Shown: positions 9,610 through 21,831 of the stretch, one piece after another | Layout of the letters: each line of letters opens with the position of its first letter | Numbering within the stretch: the stretch's first letter is position 1 | Assembly (NCBI GenBank): GCA_026008535.1 | Contig: BRKX01000004.1 | Span: 14,347,501 to 14,411,500 of the forward strand | Reading direction: 5' to 3' | Length of the DNA stretch: 64,000 nucleotides | Source: Perilla frutescens | Taxonomy: Eukaryota > Streptophyta > Magnoliopsida > Lamiales > Lamiaceae | Program-made: the position numbers and the translations under genes | The notes under the pieces: model-generated | Seen by the model: only the letters and a program-made list of their open reading frames with translations | Databases searched by the model: none | Told to the model about the DNA's origin: nothing

Positions 9610-12077
9610 GTCTGTATAGACTACCGGAAGCTCAACACCGTCATAAGGAAGGATCAGTTCCCGTTGCCATTCATAGATCAGATGCTGGAGAGATCGGCTG
9701 AAAATAAATTCTTTTGTTTCCTTTACGGATATTTAGGCTACATGCAAATTGTAGTGGATCAAGAAGACCAGGAGAAAACTACCTTCATGTGCCCATTCGG
9801 CACATTTGCTTACCGGAGAATGCCTTTTGGACTCTGCAATGCCCCGGGAACTTTTCAACGATGCATGATGAGTATTTTCTTGAATTTTTTAGAGAATTGC
9901 ATCGAATTATTCATGGATGACTTCACAGTCTATGGAAATTTATTCGATGTATGCCTCGACAACCTTGAAAAGGTGCTAAAAAGATGTTTAGATAAGTGCT
10001 TGGTGCTAAACTATGAGAAATGTCATTTCATGGTTCAAGAAGAGATCGTTCTTGGGCACGTTGTTTCAGAGAGAGAAATTGAAGTGGACAAAGCTAAGGT
10101 GGACATCATCAAAAAGCTACCCTACCCCACTATGGTAAAGTAAGTTCGAGGTTTTCTTGGGTACGCCGGCTTCTACCGGTGATTCATCAAGGATTTTGCA
10201 ATGATTGCACAACCAATCACACATCTTTTGCAAAATGATGTGCCATTTATCTTCGATGATGCATGCAAGAAAGCTTTCAATACTCTGAAGAAGAGGCTAA
10301 TTACAGTACCCATCATTCAACCTCCAGACTGGGGCATGCCATTTGAATAATATGTGATGCCAGTGGATACGTTGTGGGCGCAGTGCTTGGACAAAGGCGA
10401 GGTAAAGAATGCCATGTGATTTACTACGCTTCCAAAACATTGAATCATGCCCAAGCCAACTACACCACGACTGAGAAGGAATTAATGGCAGTAGTCTTTA
10501 CCTTTGAAAAATCTCGATCCTATTTGCTTGGAGCTAAGAGTGTGGTTTACACCAATCACTCTGCATTGAAGCACCTGCTTGCAAAAAAGGAATCAAAACC
10601 AAGGCTCATCCGGTGGATACTACTGCTACAAGAATTCGATTGGGAGATCAAAGATAAGAGTGGAGCTCAAAACTAAGTGGTCGATCATTTGAGTAGAGTA
10701 CTCAATGAGGAAAATGACATGGTGCCCATCAAGGAGTCTTTCCCAGATGAATACCTGTTTAATCTCAAGAGCACAGCACCTTGGTACGCTGACTTAGTCA
10801 AGTTCATGATCTCTGGAGAACTACCAACCAGACTCTCGACCTATCAAATGAACAAAATCAGAAGTGAGAGTCGATATTATGTATGGGACGAGCCCATACT
10901 ATGGAGAAGGTGCACAGACCAAATCATCAGACACTACGTGCCTACTGAAGAAGCAAAGAGCATTCTAGATCACTGTCACTCCGAAGCATGTGGAGGGCAC
11001 TTCGGTGCAAAAAGAACTGCAAAGAAGATTCTTGATTGCGGGTTCTTTTGGCCCTCACTTCACAAAGATGCTTATGAAGTGTGTCGACGATGCCCATGCT
11101 ACCAGATGACTGGAAACATTACCAAATACAATGAAATGCCCATGGTGCCTATCATATCGGTAGAAGTCTTCGACGTTTAGGGAATTGATTTTATGGGACC
11201 TCTAACCAAATCTAATGGACATCAATACATAGTTCTAGTTGTGGAATATGTATCCAAGTGGGTGGAAGCAAAAACAACTACCACAAATGATGCCCGTGTG
11301 GTCAAGAAGTTCCTGAAGTCTAATGTGTTCAGCAGGTTCGGTGTGCCCAAGGCGCTGATAAGTGATCAAGGATCCCACTTCTGCAACATGATCATCAAGA
11401 ATTTGCTCAAGGAATATGGAGTGAGACATAAGGTAACTACTGCATATCACCCACAAGCGAATGGACAAGCTGAGGTTTTCAACCGAGAAGTCAAGTCTAT
11501 ACTTCAAAAGGTCGTGAACCCCAATAGTAAGAATTAGAGTTTCAAGCTAGATGATGCCTTGTGGACATATTGCACTGCCTACAAAACACCCATTGGGATG
11601 TCTCCATTCCGCTTAGTCTATAGGAAGAATTGTCATCTTCCAGTTGAGATTGAGCACAAAGCCTTTTGGGCAATTCAGAAGCTGAACATGAAGCTTGATA
11701 GAGAAGGGATCGAAAGGAAGCTGCAACTTCAAGAATTGGAAGAGATGGGGCTGAAAGCCTATGACAATGCTGTTTTCTACAAGGAAAGAATGAAGAGAAC
11801 CCACAACCAACTCATTCGCCACAAGTCGTTTGAGCGTGGGCAAAAGGTTCTGCTATATAATTCTAGACTGAAGCTACTAGGAGGAGGACTCAAGTCCAAA
11901 TGGTCAGGACCATATGAGATCCAGACCGTATGCCCAAATGGAGTAGTGGAATTATTTGATTCGAGTATCGGAGAGAGGTTCAAAGTCAACGGCCAACGGC
12001 TGAAACATCTCAAGGAACTAATGGTTTCATCTATAGAGGCTCTCGGGCTCCAGCTCGTTGAGCCTATATACATGTGA
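9602..12077 (+). pseudogene. Athila-1 pol: reverse transcriptase, RNase H, integrase
   Basis: The open frame begins mid-reverse transcriptase (VCIDYRKLN, then PFGLCNAPGTFQRCM and FMDDFTVYG, about 9900). RNase H follows (GAVLGQRRG, about 10380), then integrase with a GGHFGAKRTAKKIL zinc-binding region (about 10990) and core motifs GIDFMGPL, ISDQGSHF and GQAEV that keep all three acidic residues, then the C-terminal domain ending at 12077. Damage: TAG 9604 in the likely target duplication, TAA 10141, TGA 10183, a frameshift near 10348-10356, TAA 10674, TAG 11178 and TAG 11535. After the frameshift the rest stays in one frame. Integrase-to-stop is otherwise collinear with the Athila-group pols at 27832 (minus) and 47201. 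Confidence 0.9.
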
Positions 12078-12119
12078 AGCTGAAGAGCGTCGTGCCCACA
12101 ATAATAACTGGGGTGCTGA

Positions 12120-12135
12120 CTGGGAGGCAACCCAG
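12120..12135 (+). other. Conserved post-pol hairpin CTGGGAGGCAACCCAG
   Basis: Stem CTGGG/CCCAG with loop AGGCAA, 43 bases after the pol stop. The same motif follows pol in the two other Athila-group families here (27796-27812 minus and 47302-47319), with a compensatory stem change in one. Function unknown. Confidence 0.6.
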
Positions 12136-12607
12136 GTTTATTTGTTTTTCTTTCCTTTTTTATATTTTTCGCAATTTATCTCTTTCCTTTTGAGTGTTTA
12201 TTTTTTGCCATGTTAGATTAGGAGTTGGATTTTATGGATGTATTTTTTTTGGAGTATTTTAGGAAAGAAATTCAGGTGAATTTTTCATGGAAGGAAAAAA
12301 TCTAGCCAAATTGGACGCTTCCAGCATGGAGGGCACCAACAAAGGTAATTCTGAAAAATTTGGGATCTCTCTGCCCCCGTGGGCACAACACAAGACTCCG
12401 TACAAGGAAACCCTAGAAGCCCAAAAGTCATCTGACGGGCCTGTTACATCAATTCAAATTGAGCGGCTAGGGTGAATCCAAGTATTTAACCCTCATCCCC
12501 TCTTCCCCAAATTTCACTCGCCTATTTTTACTCCAAAATCAAAAAAATTACAAACCCTCTCTCTCTCTAAAAACTCCCTCTCTCAAACCGTCATAACCAT
12601 GATTACC
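12136..12607 (+). promoter_or_regulatory. Pol-ORF2 spacer with a candidate promoter
   Basis: No convincing gene. A 62-codon open frame at 12287-12475 has no family resemblance. GTATTTAA at 12482-12489 is a TATA-like motif about 120 bases before the ORF2 start, followed by a pyrimidine- and CT-rich leader (CTCTCTCTCT near 12560). This layout resembles a plant core promoter and 5' leader, so ORF2 may be transcribed separately. That is an inference. Confidence 0.4.
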
Positions 12608-14242
12608 ATGGCTCCCAAAACTCGCGCTACCAAGTCCACAAAGAACAAGGTGGAGTTTACCATTTCTACTTCATCGGAAAACTCCAGAGATACCACCACC
12701 GACGCTGCTGTACCAACCAAGCCGTCGAGCACTGCCATCATGAACATTCAACCTCTCACTACCGTTAAACCACCGTATTCACCTGTTTCTACCTGAGAGT
12801 CTGAGAAGGTTGACGAGCCTTCTCTGAAAATTGTGAAGGAAACCGCCGACGAGATCGATGAGCAAGAAGAGGGTAGCATGCAGAAAGATATGACCCCCGA
12901 GCCGATGCCGGAACACACCCCTGAGCCCTCTGCAACTAAAAAGTTGAAGAAGGTGAAGAAAGAGAAGGTAGCCGCTGCGAAAGCTAAGTCGCAGACCCTG
13001 AAGAGGAAGAAACAGCCGTCGCCAACATTGTCAGAGGACGAGAAAGCCGATGAGGAGGCCGAGGAAGAAAAAGCTGAAAGCAGTAGGGAGTCGCGAGCCC
13101 ACAAGAGCCAGGATTACCAGTCTCTGTCTCTGAAGGAACCCACTGAGGGCACAACGGATGCGCCCTCTGTGTCTGCAAAAGGGAAAGGGAATGCTTCTGC
13201 CAAGCTGTCTGCAAAGAAGGGCAAAACTGTGGTTAGCCCAACTTCTGGAAAAGTCATGCCAAAAGGAGAAGGCATCTTGCCCACAAGGGAGATCGTGCAT
13301 AGCAAGACCATCCACTTCGCCTCGCTTGCTATCTTGGGTAACAAGCGAGAGGTAAGGGAACTCTTCTCTAACATTGGTTGGTCCTTTTTCATTGAATGGG
13401 ATTGTCTGATTTTTCCTAAGTTGGTCTATGAGTTTTTCCATGATCTGTCTGTGAAAAGTATGGGGAAGGGAGGCACTTCTGCCAAAATTTTCAAATTTAA
13501 AATTTTTGGTAAAAATTTTAACCTTTCTGCTGATGAATTGAACATGGGTTTAGGAATTGTGCTGTTTTTGGATTTGAATGATGATGATTATAAGTCTACT
13601 GTTGTTGTGGTGCCCACGGATGAGAATGTGGAGGAGAAGTGGGCTGAGTTAGGTGACGGTTCCAAATTCAAGTCTGGAACCAGCAAGGGATACATGCTGA
13701 AAAGCAATGCCCTTCGCTTTTGTCACCAAGTGCTCACCTACAACTTCTTTGGCCGGAAAGATAGCTCCAACTCCATCACCAATGAAGAGTTGTTTGTCCT
13801 CTGGTGCATGGTGCACAAGAAGAGGATAAACTTTGGAGCTGTGGCCATGGCCCATTTCAAGGACGCCGTGGCCCATTCTAAAAACCGAATCTCCCGTGCC
13901 CAACTGATTACCCATCTTGCTGAAAAACTGCGTTTGTTTGATCCTTCATCCACTAATCTGTATTGCAAGCATGTTGAGTTGTTTGATTTGAACTGCTTGA
14001 AACGTATGATGAATGTTTTTGACGATGAGGAGGGCAAACCCATGTTTGGCATACCGAAGCTAGAAACTTCGAGTAACCTTAGTTTTCCTTTAAATGCAGG
14101 ACCAAGCAAGAGGCCCCCAAGGGCACAACAACAAGACCCAGTAGCCACCACCATCATTGCCAGACTAGACCAATTGGAGACAGCCCTGATCTCCTATTTC
14201 AAGTACGTCGGATTCAATTATCCGACCCCCTCTGATGCCTAA
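12608..14242 (+). pseudogene. Athila-1 ORF2 (Athila-type second protein)
   Basis: A gene after pol, in the position often called env-like in Athila elements. It encodes about 545 residues with one in-frame stop (TGA 12794-12796). The start at 12608 has a good context (CCATGG), and another in-frame ATG lies at 12599. The N-terminal 240 residues are Lys/Glu/Pro-rich and look disordered and nuclear. From about 13300 comes a folded domain (SLAILGNKREVRELFSNIGWSFFIEWD, FPKLVYEFFHDL, FGKNFNLSADELN, then a helical EELFVLWCMVHKKRINF block). It resembles the 'putative plant transposon protein' type seen at 24781-26439 and 48821-51963. I see no signal peptide or membrane segment, so an envelope role is not supported. 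Function unknown. Confidence 0.8.
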
Positions 14243-15681
14243 ACTGGTACTCTTTCCTGTAGGTTAGGTTTTTATTTTTTGTTTGTTTTGTGTCTGTTTA
14301 GGTGTTACCTATTTCCCACAATTTGCATAAGGTAAAGTGTGTGGGTGTGGGCATTAGGAGTTTTTAGTTTTGTGTCTTTGTTGTTTTTGTTATTTTTGTG
14401 TTTGTTTTGTAATTAGATGACCTCCGTATTGACCCACTTTGCTAAGGTAAAGTGTGTGGGTAGGAAGGCCTTCTAATGTTTCGTTGAATTTGCGGTTAGT
14501 AGGATAACCTTTTCGCACCCACTTTGCCAAATGTAAAGTGTGTGGGTGGGGGTTACTCTACCTTCTTTGCATTTTTTTAGTGTCAAGCATGTGTAAATAT
14601 TTGAACTTAAAAGCATAGAGTCTAGGGTCTTGTGACCATAAGGCAACATATTTTACTGTATTTTCATTTCAGCGTGCCCATGCTACTGCTTATATGATGA
14701 ATGAACTAAGTATCTTGTGATGAATTGAGCCTAAATTCACAATGCATGTGCTATTTCTTTCTTGTGTGATTTCTGCATTTTTTGAATTTAGGGAAACTAG
14801 AACTTGCTTTTGCTTTATTCCGAGGTCACAAGAAATTCTGGGTATGCTACTGAAATTGCTTAAGCAAATTTTTTTCTGAGCCCACAAAGCTAAATAAACC
14901 ACCTTGATATTATCCATTGCAGCCCTTTTGATCCAAAAATGAATAAAGCCCTGGTCATATCCTTTCTTGAAAATCACAAAAAGACCATGGGCATGAGGGG
15001 AGGATAAATCTGGTGTGTTACAAGGCATAAAATGCCAAGAGAAAGAAAGAAAAAAAAAAGAAGAAAAAAGGAAAGGGGTCAAAATAAAAAGAAAAATGAA
15101 AAAGAAACCCCAAGAAAATAAAAGTACAAAATGCCCACAAAAAAACAATCTGGGACATGTGCTTAATAAAATGGGCACGATGGCAAAGGCCAGTAAGAGT
15201 CAACAGAAATCTCCCAAAGGGAAAATTCGACTAAAAACTGAGCCAGATCCAAATATTTCCTACCTTGAACCTGTAGCCCCATTACAACCTTTAAAGTCCT
15301 TAGAATAGATATGCCCATTATTCCTACAGTGGTGGAGGAACAAGAGCACTTGCAAGCCTATGGTGACCCTCGGTTCAATTATGTCTTTTCTTGAGCGTAA
15401 ACACTTAGCCAAAACACTTGAGTGAGGAACACATGAGTGAACCAACAACTTAGTCATTTTAATTTGCAGTGGGAATTATGTGTGTTTTTACTATTTATAT
15501 GCTGTTGATTGTGATCAGGTACCTAGGTCTCGGTGCCCGCAAGGGATTTGCTTTTACATGCTTGATTTGTCGTGTCTTTGTCTTGAGTCTGTCTTTTCCT
15601 CCTTTTATTTTCTATTCTTTTTTCTTTTGGGCACATTATACCCACATACTTAAGGGAAAGTATGACTAAAGTGGGTGGGTG
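14243..15681 (+). other. Athila-1 3' untranslated region with repeated polypurine-like tracts
   Basis: No gene is supported. Three copies of a TAAAGTGTGTGGGT-type purine tract occur at 14331-14351, 14446-14464 and 14532-14552, and a fourth related run at 15670-15681 (AGTGGGTGGGTG). Short open frames here (for example 14690-15178 minus and 15523-15792 minus) run through A- and T-rich low-complexity sequence and show no family. The 3' LTR starts somewhere in or after this stretch. Confidence 0.5.
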
Positions 15682-16276
15682 TGACAAGTCTAAATTCTCT
15701 CGTATTTTTGTGTCTTTTTCTCGTTCTTTTGTCCTTTGTTTTTCCTGTTTTTTTGAGTCGGAAAGAGCCAGAATGGGCACAGGGGGCAGCATGAGACAGG
15801 AGAATCACTTCTGGAGGGCACAATGGTGCCAATGATATTAAGATGAGAAACAAGTTAGGGTTTAGGGGACGAGAGATCACCTCTAAGCTAAACAGAAAGG
15901 ATAGATTGGGTACATTGAGAGAGATCCGGTACCTTTAACCAGATAATTAGATTTGTATAAGTAATCAGCGTGCCCATGATCGGTCCAGTGTTTGTTAAGT
16001 TCAAAATCTGAGTTCTAATCCGGAATACGTTTACTATTAATATTTTCCTTTCTTTATTTTATTTAATTTTGTTTTGTTATTTAGTTTACAGTCTTTACAT
16101 ACAAGTACGGAGACCACAATAATCCTCAAACCTTTTGGAAAAGTGACACTGGAAGATAGAATTCGTAGCTCCTCATGGGATCGACCCTTACTCACATAAG
16201 CTTGCTACGCCTTGCTATGGGCATAAGGATAACTCTCTCTTGAGAATTATTCTAACTGCGAAACGACCGCGCGTCA
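15682..16276 (+). repeat. Athila-1 3' LTR (end supported, start uncertain)
   Basis: The right end CGCGTCA at 16276 is supported by the abrupt switch to copia coding sequence. TGACAAGTC at 15682, just after a purine run, is the best start candidate and would make the LTR 595 bases, short for Athila. An earlier start cannot be excluded because the 5' LTR is outside the window. Confidence 0.45.
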
Positions 16277-16895
16277 CTATGCCGTCAGCATGGTAAGCAG
16301 ATATCAGTCTAACCCTGGACAAAGTCACTAGACTGCGGTTAAAAACATTCTCAAGTACCTTAAAAGGACTCAAGACTACATGTTGGTATTCCGCTCTGAT
16401 AGTCTGCCTTTGGGTTATACGGACTCAGATTTTTAATCTGACAAATATCAGAGTAAGTCTACCTCAGGCTATGTGTTTACATTAGGAGGTCGAGCCATTG
16501 CATGGAGGAGCATAAAGCATAAATGCATTGCTAATTCCACTATAGAAGCCAAGTATGTAGCTGCCTCTGAGGCTGCAAAAGAGGTTGTCTGGCTCCGCGG
16601 ATTCCTAGTGGGCTTGGGCGTGGTTCCTAATTTGCCTAGAACTATCACGATATACTGTGATAACTCTGGTACAGTGGCAAATTTGAAGGAATCCAGAGCC
16701 CACAAGGCAAGTAAACACATAGAGAGAAAGTACCATCTTATATGAGAAATCGTTAAGAAAAGAGATGCGGTGGTGGTCAAGATTGCATCGGAGGACAACT
16801 TGGCTGATCCATTCACGAAGAGCCTACCGGCTAAGACCTTTGATGGTCACATGGAGAAAAAGGGAGTGAGATGCAGACCTGGTGGCGCAGTTTGA
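16277..16895 (+). pseudogene. Copia E pol end: RNase H region
   Basis: Homologous to 61015-61636. Motifs seen are VSRYQSNPGQ, ILKYLKRT, STSGYVFTLGG, AEAK-type YVAASEAAKE, CDNSGTVAN and ASEDNLADPFTKSLP, typical of copia RNase H. Stops at 16329 (TAG), 16434 (TAA) and 16743 (TGA), and a two-codon deletion relative to the other copy (near 16402). The frame ends with RCRPGGAV and a natural TGA at 16893. Confidence 0.9.
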
Positions 16896-16971
16896 GCTGA
16901 TAGTTTTGATCGAAGAGTTAGCTAGTTAATTTTTATGCTTGAAAGACATGCTTCAAGTATAAATGGGAGAT

Positions 16972-18404
16972 TGTTAGTTTTGTATACTAGAAAGACATGT
17001 CTTTGTATACTTTTCTAATGATGTGATGATTTGCAATGAAAGTTATTGCAGTCACTGTTTGCATTTACATTATGTTATATAATTGTTCTATGCAATGTTC
17101 CATATACTTACATTGTAGAGGATATGGTGTGGGGAGTCACACGGTAAGATCATATCATTAGAACCTTGTATTGTATTAAAGAGCTCACGGCTTATATGGT
17201 CCTGAACACACCATCGGTACACCGTAGAATAATCAGATAAGTTAGTTTATCTTGACTAACTAATTATTCTAGTACACCTGTTAGTGTATTGAGGAGGATC
17301 ACAATAGGATACTATTCTCTGTCTCTGACCCAATTAGTGAGAGAATAAAGATCCACAGAGTTTGGGTTTTGAACTCATGTGATATTGATGAGCATATGTG
17401 TGCGTTGTTTGTTACTTTGATTTATCAATGGGTGAGATCTTTTGGTAGATCAATAAACTCAATATCTTGGGTAATAACAGTGTACGCATGATTTGTCGAG
17501 CAGTATGCATGAGCACCGTGTCCTGATGCGCCAGGTTGATGATGTTCTCTTGAGGAAACACAAGTTCATGTTGAAACCCTGCAGGTGGAACCTATACCTT
17601 ACATGGTAAAGCTTGTGTGGTACTACTCAAGATTTTAGATGTTAGTTAATTATAGCTATCAGAGGCTGGCATAATTAATTAATGAACATTATATCTCAAA
17701 CACGAGGAATGGCTGGACTAAATAAGAAAGCATATTCGTAAATATGTATTAAATTGGTAGGTCAGTTTTACTTCTTTAGTGGAATAAAAGTAAAACTTAA
17801 TTTATTTAATTATATCCTAAGTTTATTGGATATTGGATATTAAATAAATTAGTGGGCCAATTTAATATTCTTCTAGATCCATGTTGTAGCCCAATTGACT
17901 GAAAGTGGACTGGATATAGAACTTGAGATAGAGGCCCAACCTAATAGGGTTGGAGCTTGAATTTTCGGCCACCCCCTATATAAATATAGGGAGGGGGTTC
18001 GAAAATTGTAACAGTTAATATCAGCCCCTCTTTTGTCTCTCAAGATATCTACAGATTTCACAATCCTATCTAGTAGATTTCAGCCCACTCTGAATCTAGA
18101 TACAGTCCGAAAATACAACAGAAGATCTTGGAGTAGAATATCTGTGTGGCCGATTTTGTGGAGTTTGGTAGCACTTGTTTCAATTCATTCAACAACAAGA
18201 TTAGTCTTGTAATCTTTTCCTTAGACTGTCTGACAATTGTAAGTAATTCGAATCTATGTATTCCGCTTCATTAGATTTGTTTTGCATGGTTTTGTGCTTG
18301 ATGTGATAAACATGCATGCGACATAAAAATATGATTTGCATGAACATGGGATTAATGAACAACCAGTCCATCTTGCAGTGGTTTAATTCGAAAAAACCCC
18401 AACA
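16972..18404 (+). repeat. 3' LTR of copia E
   Basis: 1433 bases, TGTTAGTTTTGTATAC...AACCCCAACA, preceded by the purine tract AAATGGGAGAT. It matches the LTRs at 61713-63143, 50116-51561 (inverted) and the split LTR at 45593-46527 plus 55021-55250. A TATA box (TATATAAATATA, 17977-17988) lies inside a short palindrome. Confidence 0.95.
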
Positions 18405-21400
18405 CATACATCTTTGAAATGTAGCCGGAGCATTACACAAATCAAAAGACATTCTTCTAAAAGCAAAAATTCCATAAGGACATGTAAAAGCGGATTTATG
18501 TTGGTCCTCGAGTGCAATCAAGATTTGGTTATATCCGGAATAACCATCAAGAAAATAATAGAACTCATACCCGGCCAACCTATCAAGCATTTGGTCAATA
18601 AAAGGTAATGGGAAATGGTCTTTTCTAGTGGCGGCATTCAATGCATGATAATCAATACACACACGCCAACCATTCACAATTCTAGTAGCAATCAACTTAT
18701 TGTTTTCATCCTTCACTACGGTTATGCCTCCCTTCTTGGCTACAACCTCGGTGGGACTCACCCACTCGCTAACAGAAATAGCATAGACAATACCCGCATC
18801 AAGCCATTTAAGAACTTCTTTCCTAACTACCTCTTGCATTATAGGATTTAACCTACGTTGTGGTTGGACACGAGGTTTGTAATCATCTTCTAGCAAGATC
18901 CTATGCATGCAAACGGTGGGGCTAATCCCCTTCAAATCCTCAATAGAACAACCTAAAGCGGATTTATATTTTCTCAAGACTCATAACAACTTGTCAAGTT
19001 CACATGTGGATAAATTAGCCGACACAATCACGGGATATGTCTTATTTTTACCCAAATAAGCATACCTCAAGTGTCCCGGAAGGGGCTTCAACTCCTTCTC
19101 CTTGTCTTCCTTCTCACATTCTTCCTTCTTCAATGGTTTCTCTTTTTCATCCCTCAATGGCAAGAAGCAGTTTTCTCTTCTTGGGATTTCCTGTGGAGAA
19201 TCAAGAGCACAAACACAATCCAAGATATCGGTATTATCATCAAAAACATCAAATGAAGAAGAAGAGTAAAGGGATGCAAACAAGATAGTCTCCAAGGCAT
19301 CTTGAGATGTATAGTGCTCCATCATTCTTTCTTCAACACATTCTTCAACAATCTTCATCACTTTACAATCATCCACTCTCATAGACTCCTCATCATTATC
19401 ATGAAATTTCATTTCATTGTAGATTGAGAAAGTGCTACTTTCATCATTCAATCGAAGGGTGAGCTCGCCTTTGGACACATCAATAAGTGCCTTTTCCGTT
19501 GCCAAAAATGACCTTCCCAAGATGAGTGCCACGTTCTTGTCCTCTTCCATATCAGGACAACAAAATTCACGGAAAAAATGAAATCATTCACCTTCACAAG
19601 AACATCCTCCACAACTCTCTTTAGATAAGTCGAGGACCTATCCGCCATTTGCAAGCAACTTATTGTCGGCTTGATTTCTCCAACATTGAGCTTCAAGAAA
19701 AATGACAATGGCATAAGGTTTATGCTTGCTCCCAAGTCACAAAGAGCCTTCTTCTCATGGTGATCTCCAATAGTTACGGTAATATTGAAACTCCCGGGAT
19801 CCTTCATCTTGGCAGGTAACTTCTTTTGAATTAAGGAATTACAATTCTCCATTAGACTCACAGTCTCAAAATTGCCCAATTTTCTCTTTCTTGTCACCAC
19901 ATCTTTGAGGAATTTGGCACAGCTCGACATTTATTGCAAGGTCTCCACAAGAAGGAGGTTAATTTGGATCCTTTGGAATATATCAAGAAATTTGGAGAAT
20001 TGCTCTTCATCCTTGGATTTCTGGAGCCTTTATGGATAAGGCACCTTCACTTGACGTTCATCTATCTTCTTTGGTTGAGGTGTTGCTTTATCTTCGATCG
20101 GCTCATCTTCCTTGGTTTTGACTTCCTCCTCCACTACTTCTTCATCTTTTCCTTCTTCAATGGTTTCTTTATCACCTTGCTTTGGCATTTCAGGCCCTTT
20201 GTATGCGGTCCCACTCCGTAAGGTAATGGCCTTGCAATCTTTTGGGTTTACTGTTGTATTAGAGGGGAAATGTCCCGGTTGATGTTGACTTTCCATGGCG
20301 GTGGCTAGTTGCCCCATTTATTTCTCAAACATCTTCAATTGTGTGTTGACCGCCACTTGGTTGCTCTCAAGCTTCTCAAATCTTGTTTGAGATTCACCCA
20401 TATACTTGTCGGTTTTGTTCATAAAAGCCATGAGAAGTTCTTCCATTTTTTACTTCTTTTCCTCATTGATTACCCCATTTGTAACCGTGAAGCCCGGTGG
20501 TGGTCGAACGGTCTTGTTTAGATTCCCATAGGATAAATTTGGATGTGGTGGTCGGTGTTGATATTGGTTACACGGTCCACCTTATTGACCTTGGAAATGC
20601 GGCTTGAACCCTTGATTGTATGGCATTTGGTTGTTCCCATAACCACTTTGGTTGACATAATTAACTTCCTCAAGATGAGGTAGAGTGGAAGCTTCGGTCC
20701 TTTGCATCGCCATAGCTTTAATCTTTGAATTCAAAGTCGACATTTGGGCGGCTAGAAGGGCTATCGAATCTCTGCTTGCATTAGTGTCCACACTCTTCAA
20801 TATTTGAGTTCCTTCTCTTTCACTCGACCATTGGTAGACGTTGGAAGCCATCTCATCAATGATAGCCAATGCTTCTTCCGGTCTCCTTCCTAATAAGATG
20901 CACCGGCGGTGGCATCTAAGATTCTTCTTACCTAGGGTGTTGATCCGGAGTAGAAACAGCACACTTGATGGTCCGTACCAAAGCCATGGCCCGGACACTT
21001 CCTCAACATCTCACGGAATCACTCCCAAGCTTCATACATAGACTCATCTTCCCTTTGTCTAAATTTGGTGACCTCCCCTTTGAGCTTGAGGGTCTTCCCC
21101 GGTGGAAAGAACTTTTGTAGAAACTTGGAGACCATTGTGTTCCAAGACTCAAACGTCGATGGAGGTTGGTTCGACCACCATGCCCTAGCTTTGTCACGGA
21201 GGGAAAAGTAGAATAGCCTAAGTCTCATGGCATCCTCCGGTACTCTATTCATTTTCACCGTTTAGCTTATCTCAAGAAATTGGTTGACGTGCTCATGAGG
21301 ATCTTTAATTGCGGAGCCCCCAAATTAATTTTGCGAAACCATTACTATCAATCTTGGCTTGAGCTTAAAGTTATTAGCATAAATAGTCGGTCAATTCCTT

Positions 21401-21594
21401 GCTCCTTCATTGACAACGGGTTGAAACAAATTCCGGATTGGAGCTTCCTCTTGGGCTCTTGCTTCCTCTTGGGCCCTCAATTGCGCCCTCAACTCCTTCA
21501 TTTGTGCTTGCATCTCAAGGAGTAAAGGGTCTTGAATTGGGAGATAAGGAGGTTGAATTGGAGGATTGGGAATTTGGTTGTTGTTATCCCCCAT
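18405..21594 (-). pseudogene. Unit A gag-pol, truncated at reverse transcriptase
   Basis: Starts at ATG 21594 (MGDNNNQIPNPP). Gag has a retrotransposon Gag domain (LRLFYFSLRDKARAWW, about 21220-21180) and a coiled tail. The protease carries CDLGASINLMPLS (about 19730), the Athila-type active site. The following linker ends in SPTVCMHRILL, and reverse transcriptase runs from GWRVCIDYHALN to ATFQRCM, where copia E interrupts it at 18405. Breaks: a stop ending the first Gag frame near 21391, a stop at 21019 with a frame change after it, stops near 20582 and 20030, and a frameshift near 19550 in the protease. The rest of pol and ORF2 of this unit should lie left of the window. Confidence 0.88.
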
Positions 21595-21831
21595 CCTCCT
21601 TCATCGCCTAGCCGCATTGAGATGACGACTTGTAGCTTCTATTTTGGGGACGACTTCCAACAAAGGCTCTCCACGCGATCTTGTTCGCATACACCACCTA
21701 ACAAAAGCAAAAGGTAAGTTTGAAAATTAAAAGTAAACAACACGTTTAATCTAGCAAAACAATTCTTGAAATGATATTGCAAATACTCAAATAAACAAAT
21801 TAGTTCCCCAGCAACGGCACCAAAAACTTGA
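21595..21831 (-). other. Unit A leader between LTR and gag
   Basis: About 240 bases of untranslated leader holding the primer-binding site. No gene. The equivalent in unit B is 33253-33489. Confidence 0.6.
21808..21828 (-). promoter_or_regulatory. Primer-binding site of unit A
   Basis: On the minus strand this reads TTTTGGTGCCGTTGCTGGGG, three to five bases after L2. Unit B keeps the unaltered form (TTTTGGCGCCGTTGCCGGGG, 33465-33484), a form typical of Athila elements and probably complementary to tRNA-Asp. Confidence 0.75.

Larger units (their letters stand above)
9602..16276 (+). mobile_element. Athila-group Ty3/gypsy element (Athila-1), right part
   Basis: This is the 3' portion of an Athila-group LTR retrotransposon: reverse transcriptase onward, RNase H, integrase, spacer, a second gene (ORF2), a long untranslated region and the end of the 3' LTR. 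Its 5' half should lie left of the window because a hAT element interrupts it. The right end is put at 16276: the sequence ends CGCGTCA, and 16277 resumes copia pol at CTATG in register with the intact copy at 61015. That makes CTATG (16277-16281) the likely duplication. Confidence 0.82.
16277..18404 (+). mobile_element. Ty1/copia element E, right part
   Basis: The 3' part of a copia element of the same family as the one at 45593-63143: the end of reverse transcriptase/RNase H, a polypurine tract and a complete 3' LTR. The left half should be outside the window, displaced by the Athila-1 insertion. The right end is followed by CATAC (18405-18409). The undisturbed sequence of the target is seen in the sister Athila unit at about 30062-30066, where CATAC is continuous. 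Confidence 0.87.

Noticed and set aside
12287..12475. Small gene in the Athila-1 pol-ORF2 spacer
   Set aside because: 62 codons, no family resemblance, no counterpart in the other two Athila-group spacers.
12608..14242. ORF2 as a retroviral-type envelope
   Set aside because: No signal peptide, membrane anchor or cleavage site is visible in ORF2 of any of the three families.
14690..15880. Several open frames on both strands
   Set aside because: They run through A/T-rich low-complexity sequence, overlap one another and show no motif.
16277..16290. Copia E truncated by an illegitimate deletion on its left side
   Set aside because: The preceding sequence ends in a CGCGTCA LTR-type end and copia coding resumes exactly there, so a nested Athila insertion explains it better.
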